DNA from: DATDRM01 sp035291705
Lineage (GTDB): Bacteria > Chloroflexota > Anaerolineae > Anaerolineales > UBA4823
Length of the DNA stretch: 9,763 nt
Assembly: GCA_035291705.1 (NCBI GenBank)
Contig: DATDRM010000312.1
Span: forward strand, 1 to 9,763
Direction: 5' to 3'
Part shown: positions 1 to 4,759 of the stretch, piece by piece
Layout: each line of letters begins with the position of its first letter
How positions within the stretch are numbered: position 1 is the stretch's first letter
The notes under the pieces: generated by a model
Database searches by the model: none
Seen by the model: the letters and a program-made list of their open reading frames with translations, nothing else
What the model was told of the DNA's origin: nothing
Made by a program: the position numbers and the translations under genes

Positions 1-1
1 G

Positions 2-244
2 GTCGACCAGGATGGGGTCGGGCGGTTGATGAAGATGGCAGTCGACGATGGTCGTAGTGCACGGGTTGATCTGGAGGTGGGCATCTGTGGAGAACACGGC
101 GGCGATCCAGAATCGATCGATTTCTGCCATGTGATCGGGCAAAACTACGTCAGCTGCTCGCCGTTCCGCGTCCCGATTGCCCGCCTGTCGGCAGCCCATG
201 CGGCATTAAAGCACCAGGGGATCGCGATTGCGGAAGATAAGTAA
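2..244 (+). CDS. ppdK: Pyruvate phosphate dikinase, C-terminal end (5' truncated by window)
   Basis: Only the last 80 residues are present; the frame is open to the left edge and reads VDQDGVGRLMKMAV before the first in-frame TTG at 26, so the gene starts outside the window. The sequence GICGEHGGDP, followed by FCH, then NYVSCSPFRVPIARLSAA, is the hallmark end of the PEP/pyruvate-binding TIM-barrel domain of pyruvate phosphate dikinase. The Cys in CGEHGGDP is the family's catalytic acid/base residue. The enzyme interconverts pyruvate + ATP + phosphate with PEP + AMP + pyrophosphate in the cytoplasm. PEP synthase and enzyme I of the PTS share the barrel, but this exact wording is typical of PpdK. 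It ends with TAA and is convergent with the small - strand gene that follows. The assignment is firm; the N-terminal domains cannot be judged. Confidence 0.95.
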   Translation, partial: VDQDGVGRLMKMAVDDGRSARVDLEVGICGEHGGDPESIDFCHVIGQNYVSCSPFRVPIARLSAAHAALKHQGIAIAEDK

Positions 245-248
245 GAAG

Positions 249-300
249 GGTAAACAGGGAACAGGTAATCAGGTAAGCAAGGAAACAAGTAAACAAGAAG
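249..300. repeat. Degenerate 7-9 nt tandem repeat after ppdK
   Basis: Directly after the ppdK stop the + strand reads as imperfect repeats of a GGTAAACA-like unit: GGTAAACA, GGGAACA, GGTAATCA, GGTAAGCAA, GGAAACAA, GTAAACAA, GAAGG. There is almost no T or C outside fixed positions. It runs straight into the terminator hairpin. On the - strand it gives a T-rich, CTT/GTTT-rich tail behind that hairpin. No function is known to me; slippage of a purine-rich intergenic spacer is the simplest explanation. Confidence 0.6.
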
Positions 301-341
301 GAACCCCGTTCTCGATAGAGAGCGGGGTTCGTTGATTTATT
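301..341. terminator. Bidirectional hairpin terminator between ppdK and the small Cys/His gene
   Basis: GAACCCCGTTCTC (301-313) pairs with GAGAGCGGGGTTC (318-330) over 13 positions with a single T·G wobble and a GATA tetraloop. On the + strand it is followed by a T-rich GTTGATTTATTTT. On the - strand it is followed by CTTCTTGTTTACTTG. It lies 56 nt after the ppdK stop and only 6 nt after the stop of the convergent - strand gene, so it can serve both. Confidence 0.8.
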
Positions 342-543
342 TTCTCAGCCAGCCTACAGCTTCCAAATACCAGCGCGGGGCGCGTGAGACCAGGTGTCCA
401 AAGCGGTCAGAAACTGGTTTCCGGCGTTCGTCCCCTGGCACCCCGGGATCGCATTTGACCATCAGGTGCTCGTGGCATTCGATCCTGGTTTCGCACACCC
501 GAAAACAGGTCGGACAAATATAGAATTGCCCTTCCTTGTCCAT
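337..543 (-). CDS. Small Cys/His-rich protein, probable zinc binder (unknown function)
   Basis: A 68-residue protein that I do not recognise by name. The N-terminal half carries C10-P-T-C13, C17, then C23-H24-E-H26 and C31, which is enough for one zinc site. The C-terminal half is basic and aromatic, with SRAPRWYLEAVGWLRK at the end, and has no membrane segment or signal peptide. The start is well supported: GGAGGT lies 6 nt before ATG, and a good -35/-10 pair lies about 55-80 nt upstream. The stop sits against the bidirectional terminator, so this is a complete single-gene unit. A nucleic-acid-binding or regulatory role would be a guess. The well-formed translation and transcription signals make it a real gene despite its size. 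Confidence 0.75.
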   Translation of the reverse strand: MDKEGQFYICPTCFRVCETRIECHEHLMVKCDPGVPGDERRKPVSDRFGHLVSRAPRWYLEAVGWLRK

Positions 544-597
544 ACCTGACCTCCGAACAGCGCCGCTACTATTTCGGTTAAATCCCCAATCCTACGT

Positions 598-626
598 ATT
601 ATATCCGAATAACGGATTTTTATCCA
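598..626 (-). promoter_or_regulatory. Sigma-70-type promoter with palindrome in the spacer
   Basis: On the - strand a perfect TATAAT (603-598) stands 17 nt after TGGATA (626-621; 4 of 6 matches to TTGACA). It would start RNA near 590 and give the 543-337 gene a leader of roughly 45-50 nt. The spacer contains the perfect palindrome ATCCG-TTATT-CGGAT (617-603), which shares one base with the -10 box. That is where a repressor operator is often found. The pattern is seen directly; the regulator is unknown. Confidence 0.55.
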
Positions 627-642
627 GGCCAAAAGGCGTGCG

Positions 643-744
643 TTAAATCTTGACCATTTTCTCTTCGACTGGCGTAGCAATTGGAGCACCACAGGCAATC
701 AGAAGGAAAGTAGTTATCAGAACAATAAACGGAAGGTTTTTCAT
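643..744 (-). CDS. 33-residue predicted lipoprotein (tiny or truncated)
   Basis: A short reading frame encodes MKNLPFIVLITTFLLIACG, then APIATPVEEKMVKI and a TAA stop. It has a basic N-terminus, a hydrophobic core at residues 4-16 and a clean lipobox L15-I-A-C18. The mature product would be a 16-residue lipid-anchored peptide on the outer face of the membrane. GGAG lies about 7 nt before ATG, so the start is credible. It is 63 nt after the stop of the zinc-ribbon membrane gene on the same strand. It could be a true small lipoprotein in the manner of entericidins, or the surviving 5' end of a longer solute-binding lipoprotein cut off by recombination. The sequence after the stop shows no lipoprotein-like continuation in another frame. 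I assign no function. Confidence 0.5.
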   Translation of the reverse strand: MKNLPFIVLITTFLLIACGAPIATPVEEKMVKI

Positions 745-751
745 AACGAAT

Positions 752-779
752 CTCCACTTCTTCAATGTAGTTGAAGTGG
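752..779 (-). promoter_or_regulatory. Hairpin overlapping the ribosome binding site of the mini-lipoprotein
   Basis: CCACTTC (754-760) and GAAGTGG (773-779) form a 7-bp inverted repeat with a 12-nt loop. A competing stem, CTTCAA/TTGAAG with a 5-nt loop, uses part of the same bases. In the - strand RNA the outer arm takes in two bases of the GGAG Shine-Dalgarno sequence (complement of 752-755), so folding could limit translation of the 33-residue peptide. The inverted repeat is seen directly; the regulation is inference. Confidence 0.3.
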
Positions 780-807
780 CTCTTATCAGGTGCGACTTCT
801 CTTCTTC

Positions 808-1443
808 TTATTGTTTACTTTTTCCATAAAAATAGCCCAACACACCAAGTCCGATGGGTAAGACCCACGAACCAACATTCACGATAGTCCTAAACGTTTG
901 CCCAGAAATTGGGAGTAGAGGGCCCGCAAGCATGGCGGCGGCAACAAAGATCACCATAACAATGAACCCCAGCACACAACCTGATGCGCCATAGTAAACT
1001 GGTGTTCTTTTCTTGGTTTGCGTAAGTTCTTTCTTTGCTGTTTTTGTATTATCTGCTTTCAGTTTAATCCTTTCCTTCATCTTATCCTTCCGGGAAGGTA
1101 TTGCATCCCCGGAAGGGGTAACGTTCCCAGCGTTGCTGAGATTATTGTGGTTTGTTTGTATCCCTGAGGCTGCGCTGCCGTGTTTCTGCCCGGTACCACT
1201 TTCTATATATGAAGTGCCAATTCTCTTTTCTTTACTTGTCTGCGTTTTTTCGATTGTTGCAGTTTTATGTGTCAGAGAAGAGCCGCATTTAGTGCAAAAG
1301 AAATCTTTTGGTTGAACAATATTGCCACATTTTTCACAACGGTTTTCTAAATTCAATGGATTACCGCATTTTCGGCAGAACTTATCACTTGACAACCCCA
1401 CATATCCGCATTTGGAACAAATATGAGAGTGAGTCTGTCCCAT
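808..1443 (-). CDS. Double zinc-ribbon membrane protein
   Basis: A 211-residue protein. The N-terminus holds two zinc ribbons: C9-x2-C12 with C23-x2-C26, and C36-x2-C39 with C50-x2-C53, the usual double-zinc-ribbon layout. A polar, Lys/Thr/Ser-rich linker at about 55-150 follows and is probably disordered. Two membrane helices then come at about 155-178 and 185-206, with a short basic tail (YGKSKQ). The ribbons would sit in the cytoplasm. GGAG lies about 7 nt before the ATG. Base composition is far AT-richer than the neighbours: 19 of 60 bases are G/C in 1021-1080, against 35 of 60 in 3001-3060. This suggests acquisition. An attC-like inverted repeat lies 48 nt upstream. Such proteins are often annotated only as zinc-ribbon domain proteins; their substrate or partner is unknown. 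Confidence 0.85.
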   Translation of the reverse strand: MGQTHSHICSKCGYVGLSSDKFCRKCGNPLNLENRCEKCGNIVQPKDFFCTKCGSSLTHKTATIEKTQTSKEKRIGTSYIESGTGQKHGSAASGIQTNHNNLSNAGNVTPSGDAIPSRKDKMKERIKLKADNTKTAKKELTQTKKRTPVYYGASGCVLGFIVMVIFVAAAMLAGPLLPISGQTFRTIVNVGSWVLPIGLGVLGYFYGKSKQ

Positions 1444-1490
1444 ATCGCTCTCCTTTTATTGAAAGAACGTTTTTTCATTCACATTATTTC

Positions 1491-1581
1491 TGCCCAACGG
1501 TTTAAGGATTGATGTAGCGGCCAGGGCCAATGCCGAAGCCCAGTTCAACGCGCCGCCACATCAATCCGAGTTGAACGGGCA
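1491..1581 (-). repeat. attC-like imperfect inverted repeat (candidate integron recombination site)
   Basis: On the - strand the order is GTTCAAC (1576-1570, fits RYYYAAC), TC, then GGATTGATGT-G-GCGGC, a ~30-nt centre, GCCGC-T-ACATCAATCC, TTAAACC and GTTGGGC (1498-1492, fits GTTRRRY). The inner arms pair perfectly over 10 + 5 positions with a G·T between them. The two outer boxes pair over all 7 positions with two G·T pairs. This is the R''-L''-L'-R' plan of an attC site, and the zinc-ribbon gene begins 48 nt after the R'-like box, as a cassette gene would. The spacers are uneven (2 versus 7 nt) and no integrase or second matching site is in view. Confidence 0.35.
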
Positions 1582-1684
1582 GTCTTTGCCCTCCTAGGCG
1601 GTCTTGGGAACGACGCTGTGCTGTTTGAAATTTAAGGCACACAGCCGAAAGCGGTCCTTGTTGCTTGTCGCTCCGGTTGGTGTG

Positions 1685-1714
1685 ATTGTACACCCTGAGA
1701 ATAAAAGTCTGCAA
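1685..1714 (-). promoter_or_regulatory. Candidate promoter reading toward the zinc-ribbon gene
   Basis: TTGCAG (1714-1709) and TACAAT (1690-1685) are separated by 18 nt on the - strand (4 of 6 and 5 of 6 consensus matches). The -10 box lies inside a 5-bp inverted repeat, GGTGT/ACACC (1679-1694), which could be an operator. The transcript would pass through the attC-like structure before reaching the ATG at 1443, giving a leader of about 230 nt. No closer promoter for that gene is evident. Confidence 0.35.
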
Positions 1715-1772
1715 GCCAGAGCGGGGGCGAAAAAGTCAGAATAATGCAACCTAACAAGTCTATCAGCAAGTC

Positions 1773-1801
1773 GTGCGGCGCATCTCAGGGATGCGCCGCA
1801 C
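1773..1801 (-). terminator. Perfect 12-bp hairpin downstream of the oxidoreductase operon
   Basis: GTGCGGCGCATC (1773-1784) and GATGCGCCGCAC (1790-1801) pair without mismatch around a TCAGG loop. It starts 85 nt after the gamma-subunit stop on the - strand. There is no T-tract on either side, so it is not a textbook intrinsic terminator. It may act with the C-rich RNA just before it (Rho-type termination) or protect the mRNA 3' end. Confidence 0.45.
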
Positions 1802-1815
1802 TGGAAACGAGTTGA

Positions 1816-1844
1816 GGGTGGGGAAGCGGGGGTGATGGGCTGGG
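1816..1844 (+). other. G-quadruplex-capable tract / C-rich 3' region of the operon mRNA
   Basis: The + strand reads GGG-T-GGGG-AAGC-GGGGG-TGAT-GGG-CT-GGG, which satisfies the G3+N1-7 quadruplex pattern with a spare run, and a further GGGG follows at 1852-1855. It is 43 nt past the gamma-subunit stop, on the template strand. The mRNA copy is therefore C-rich and G-poor, as expected of a Rho loading site. Both readings point to 3'-end processing or termination of the oxidoreductase operon. Confidence 0.45.
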
Positions 1845-1886
1845 ATGGATCGGGGATGATCGCGATGTTCGTTGATAGCGGTGGTG

Positions 1887-2447
1887 TCAGGCAGCTTCCT
1901 TTGTCAACTCCTTTCTCACAAAGTCTGCACCCGAGTTGAGGGCGCTCAGGTTGAGTGGGAGAAGCCGCTTATGCCGCTCAGGCAGGTGGTCTTTAAGGGA
2001 TTCTTCGATGTCATCGAGGCTGAGCACCGGTAGTTGGGCGATCAATGCTCCCAGCATAACGATGTTGATCAGGCGTTTATCGCCCAGTGATTCGGCGATC
2101 TCGTTAGCCGGGATCAGGGTGGAAAGCAGATCGGTGCGTTTAACAGACCGATTGACCAGGGAGGCGTTAACGACCAGCGCGCCGCCAGGTACCACCAAGG
2201 GTTCGTACTTATCGAAGGAAGGCAAGTTCATGGCGATCACGCCGCGTGGATTGAGCACCAGAGGGGAACCAATCTCCTCATCGCCAATGATAACCGTACA
2301 ATTGGCCGTGCCGCCGCGCATTTCTGGCCCATAAGACGGGATCCAGGTGACTTCCTTGCCGGCGTCCATGGCGGCGTAGGCAAGCACCTGCCCGGCGAAC
2401 AGAACTCCCTGGCCTCCAAAACCGGCGATCAAGATTTCGGTTTGCAT
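1887..2447 (-). CDS. 2-oxoacid:ferredoxin oxidoreductase, gamma subunit
   Basis: A 186-residue protein of the usual length for a stand-alone gamma subunit (KorC/VorC type). It opens with the family's GFGGQGVLFAG glycine-rich motif (residues 9-19). It continues with the conserved SYGPEMRGGTANC segment (38-50) and a later KRLINIVMLGAL helix (about 124-135). The gamma domain helps form the CoA-binding site of the complex, so that the acyl group from the beta-subunit TPP can be released as acyl-CoA. A strong AGGAGG sequence precedes the ATG, close to the TAG stop of the beta gene 15 nt upstream. It is the last gene of the four-gene operon. The family call is certain; the substrate cannot be told from this subunit. 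Confidence 0.95.
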   Translation of the reverse strand: MQTEILIAGFGGQGVLFAGQVLAYAAMDAGKEVTWIPSYGPEMRGGTANCTVIIGDEEIGSPLVLNPRGVIAMNLPSFDKYEPLVVPGGALVVNASLVNRSVKRTDLLSTLIPANEIAESLGDKRLINIVMLGALIAQLPVLSLDDIEESLKDHLPERHKRLLPLNLSALNSGADFVRKELTKEAA

Positions 2448-2462
2448 ATCCGCTCTCCTCCT

Positions 2463-3242
2463 CTAGGAAATGCGCAGCTGGCTGAGCGCGGGGGAGACTT
2501 TAAAATCTTCCAGGGGGAAGACCGGGATCATGCGTTCTTCCAGCCAATGCAAGGCTTGAATAGGGTTCAGTCCCCAATTTGTGGGGCAGGTTGAGAGCAG
2601 CTCGACCAACGAAAACCCCAGGCCGCGCACCTGGGCTTCGAAGGCCAGGCGTAAGGCCTTCTTAGCCAGGCGAATGTTTTTCGGATCGTGCAGGCTGCGC
2701 CGGACGACATAGCCGGCCCCCTCGAGCGTCGCCAGCAACTCAGCGGTGCGGATGGGAAAGCCCATCTGCTCAACGTCACGCCCTAAGGGGGAGGAAGTGG
2801 TTTTTTGCCCTGGCAGGGTGGTGGGCGCCATTTGACCGCCGGTCATGCCATAGTTGGCATTGTTGATGAAGATCACGGTGATGTTTTCGCCGCGCGCCGC
2901 AGCATGCACAATTTCGGCCATGCCAATCGAAGCCAGATCACCATCCCCTTGATAGGTGAAGACCACCCGTTCGGGGAGGACACGCTTGATGCCGGTAGCC
3001 ATGGCCGGCGCGCGGCCGTGGGCGGCTTCAACGAAATCGCAGTCGAAATAATTGAATGCAAACACCGAACAACCCACGGAGGCGACGCCGATCGTTTTCT
3101 CACGTAAGTTCATCTCATCCAGGACTTCAGCTACCAGGCGATGGGCTACGCCATGCGTGCATCCCGGGCAGTAATGGGTGGTGGCTTCGGTGAAAGCTTC
3201 GGGTCGCTGGTATACGATCTCAGCAGGAATATCGGTAACCAT
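2463..3242 (-). CDS. 2-oxoacid:ferredoxin oxidoreductase, beta subunit (TPP-binding)
   Basis: A 259-residue cytoplasmic protein, the usual size for KorB/VorA-type beta subunits. It has the CPGC motif (25-28) seen near the start of this family. The thiamine-diphosphate/Mg motif runs from GDGD (99-102) to NN (127-128), followed by NYGMTGGQMAPTT, a near-invariant family segment. It provides half of the active site where the 2-oxoacid is decarboxylated. Conserved Cys in VGCSVF (58) and C68 in FDCDF are also visible. A GGAG lies about 10 nt before the ATG, and the gap to the alpha gene is 15 nt. The unusual length of 259, compared with about 310 for pyruvate enzymes, fits the 2-oxoglutarate/branched-chain branch. 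The alpha subunit is VorB-like, but 2-oxoglutarate cannot be excluded. Confidence 0.95.
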   Translation of the reverse strand: MVTDIPAEIVYQRPEAFTEATTHYCPGCTHGVAHRLVAEVLDEMNLREKTIGVASVGCSVFAFNYFDCDFVEAAHGRAPAMATGIKRVLPERVVFTYQGDGDLASIGMAEIVHAAARGENITVIFINNANYGMTGGQMAPTTLPGQKTTSSPLGRDVEQMGFPIRTAELLATLEGAGYVVRRSLHDPKNIRLAKKALRLAFEAQVRGLGFSLVELLSTCPTNWGLNPIQALHWLEERMIPVFPLEDFKVSPALSQLRIS

Positions 3243-3257
3243 AAGTGCTTTTCTCCA

Positions 3258-4373
3258 TCAATTTCCGGCGATCGCCAAGCGTTTCATCCAGCTGCGGCGC
3301 GGGTTCCCGTTGGGGGCGATCGGTTCATGGGCCAGGCGCCTGATTTCCGCCAGCACTTCGTCGGGGAAGGGTACCATGCCTCCCAGGCGCCCGAAAAATT
3401 CGACTGGCGCCTTACCAGAAACCGCCAGGAGTACGTCATCGAGCATTTGCCCAGAATTCATTTCGACCACCAACATGGCGCGGGCGCGGTTAGATAGGTT
3501 CTTGATCGCCTCAATTGGATAGGGGTTAAGCGAGATCGGGCGGAATAAGCCGACCGGGATGCCTTCAGCGCGCGCGGTGCGCACGGCGGACAGCGCCACC
3601 CGCCCAGCAGTGCCAAACCCGACCACGACCAGTTCGGCGTCTTCGAGGCAGTATTCCTGATAGCGGATTTCGTCGGCTTCGATTTGATTCCAGCGTCCCA
3701 GCAAGCGGATATTGGTGACTTCCTCCTCTTCCGGGTTCAGGTAGATCGAGCTGAGGATGCGCCGCTCACGGCCTTCTGCGCCGGTCACGGCCCAGTCCGG
3801 CTGGCGGCGATGGACAGGCTGCATGGGGGGCAGCTCGGCGGGTTCCATCATCTGGCCGAGGCTGCCATCCGTCAAGACGATCACAATGGTGCGGTATTTC
3901 TCTGCCAAATCGAAGGCCAACACGGTCAGGTCGATCGATTCTTGAACGCTGGCTGGAGCCAACACGATCGGATGGTAATCCCCATGCCCGCCGCCGCGCA
4001 CGATCTGGTTATAGTCACCCTGAGAGGGGGCAATGTTGCCCAGGCCGGGACCACCCCGCATCACATCGACCATCACCATGGGCACTTCGGTGGCGGCGAT
4101 ATATGAAAGGCCTTCCATCATCAAGCTCACCCCAGGGCTGGACGAGGAGGTCATCACGCGCGCCCCGGTGCAGGCCGCGCCATAGACCATGTTGATCGCC
4201 GCCAACTCACTTTCCGCTTGAAGGAAAGTCCGGCCCAGGGCGGGCATGCGCTCAGAAAACCATTCGAGCAATTCTGTTTGGGGGGTGATAGGGTATCCGA
4301 AATAGGCTTCTAAGCCGGCGCGGATGGCAGCCTCTGCGGTAGCGATGTTACCTTTGAGTAACTCACGCGGCAT
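3258..4373 (-). CDS. vorB: 2-oxoacid:ferredoxin oxidoreductase, alpha subunit (VorB-like)
   Basis: A 371-residue protein. The N-terminal pyrimidine-binding domain shows YPITPQTE (27-34), QAESE (52-56), the SSSSPG loop (76-81) and RGGPGLG (106-112). The C-terminal domain, from about residue 250, has the VVVGFGTAGR segment and the terminal PFPDE region. This wording is closest, from memory, to the 3-methyl-2-oxobutanoate (2-ketoisovalerate) ferredoxin oxidoreductase VorB; KorA of 2-oxoglutarate enzymes is the main alternative. The frame is open 33 codons further upstream, but I place the start at 4373. AGGAGA lies 8 nt before that ATG, the family begins there, and the upstream part would overlap the ferredoxin gene in another frame. 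The Shine-Dalgarno sequence overlaps the ferredoxin stop, suggesting coupled translation. Confidence 0.93.
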   Translation of the reverse strand: MPRELLKGNIATAEAAIRAGLEAYFGYPITPQTELLEWFSERMPALGRTFLQAESELAAINMVYGAACTGARVMTSSSSPGVSLMMEGLSYIAATEVPMVMVDVMRGGPGLGNIAPSQGDYNQIVRGGGHGDYHPIVLAPASVQESIDLTVLAFDLAEKYRTIVIVLTDGSLGQMMEPAELPPMQPVHRRQPDWAVTGAEGRERRILSSIYLNPEEEEVTNIRLLGRWNQIEADEIRYQEYCLEDAELVVVGFGTAGRVALSAVRTARAEGIPVGLFRPISLNPYPIEAIKNLSNRARAMLVVEMNSGQMLDDVLLAVSGKAPVEFFGRLGGMVPFPDEVLAEIRRLAHEPIAPNGNPRRSWMKRLAIAGN

Positions 4374-4384
4374 GGCGATCTCTC

Positions 4385-4630
4385 CTAAGCCGGAACCGGC
4401 GCCCGCCGGGCTGGTACCTGCCGAAATACGGTTAAGGCGGCTTCGGGGCAAATGACGGCGCAGATGGCGCAACCAGTACAGCCATCCGCGCTCAGGTTAA
4501 CCGGATGGTAACCTTTCGGCGTGAGGTGTTCCATATCCAGGCTGAGAACTTGCTGTGGGCAGGCGTTAACGCACAGCTCGCAGCCTTTGCAGTAAAGTCC
4601 GTTAACTTCTATCCATCCCTTAACGGGCAT
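4385..4630 (-). CDS. Ferredoxin-type subunit of the 2-oxoacid oxidoreductase (two [4Fe-4S])
   Basis: An 81-residue protein with two complete CxxCxxCxxxCP sets: C14, C17, C20, C24 followed by Pro, and C51, C54, C57, C61 followed by Pro. It should bind two low-potential [4Fe-4S] clusters and carry electrons from the TPP site to free ferredoxin (KorD/PorD role). The spacing between the clusters (27 residues between C24 and C51) is typical of this delta subunit. The tail after residue 70 (RQVPARRAPVPA) is Pro/Arg-rich and probably flexible. AGGAG lies 8 nt before the ATG. It is the first gene of the operon, and its TAG stop lies 11 nt before the alpha-subunit ATG. No signal peptide is seen, so it acts in the cytoplasm. 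Confidence 0.93.
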   Translation of the reverse strand: MPVKGWIEVNGLYCKGCELCVNACPQQVLSLDMEHLTPKGYHPVNLSADGCTGCAICAVICPEAALTVFRQVPARRAPVPA

Positions 4631-4642
4631 TCAAGCACTCCT

Positions 4643-4692
4643 TATGGATAACGCTCGACTCTGGTTGATATTTTCTACCTTCATTATCCATA
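4643..4692 (-). promoter_or_regulatory. Promoter/leader of the oxidoreductase operon with a 9-bp inverted repeat
   Basis: TATGGATAA (4643-4651) and TTATCCATA (4684-4692) are exact inverted copies 32 nt apart. On the - strand one arm covers a GATAAT -10-like box (complement of 4683-4688). A TAGGCA box lies 17 nt before it (4 of 6 matches to TTGACA). The other arm abuts the AGGAG of the ferredoxin gene. The element could be a two-site operator or an RNA hairpin that hides the ribosome binding site. The repeat is certain; the promoter boxes are modest. Confidence 0.4.
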
Positions 4693-4759
4693 TAATTTTT
4701 TGCTATGCCTAGTGCTAACTGTCACGTATCCAGCATACACATTATCACCTTCGAGGTAA

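Larger units (their letters stand above)
1444..1886. other. 443-nt gene-poor stretch between the oxidoreductase operon and the low-GC genes
   Basis: No convincing coding region is present. A 70-codon - strand frame ending at 1502 starts with TTG, lacks a ribosome binding site and runs through the inverted repeat, so I do not call it. From right to left the stretch holds a G-run tract (1816-1844), a perfect 12-bp hairpin (1773-1801), an ACCTAAC box (1749-1755), a candidate - strand promoter (1685-1714) and the attC-like repeat (1491-1581). It looks like recombined or decayed sequence, not a simple spacer. Confidence 0.5.

Noticed and set aside
462..698. 78-codon - strand frame after the mini-lipoprotein
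   Set aside because: It overlaps the promoter and first third of the 543-337 gene in another frame and has no ribosome binding site. It could in principle be a frameshifted continuation of the lipoprotein, but nothing in it looks like one.
1502..1714. 70-codon - strand frame reading to the centre of the 1491-1581 repeat
   Set aside because: TTG start, no ribosome binding site, overlaps a promoter candidate and a structured inverted repeat, and shows no recognisable domain. The Gly/Arg-rich end is explained by the repeat arms.
4374..4472. N-terminal extension of the alpha subunit to an upstream ATG
   Set aside because: It would read an Arg/Ala/Gly-rich stretch through the ferredoxin gene in a second frame. 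The family begins at the ATG at 4373, which has a good AGGAGA.
4664..4695. + strand promoter-like pair TTGATA and TATAAT upstream of the oxidoreductase operon
   Set aside because: The spacing is 20 nt and no + strand gene follows; AT-rich leader DNA gives such matches by chance.
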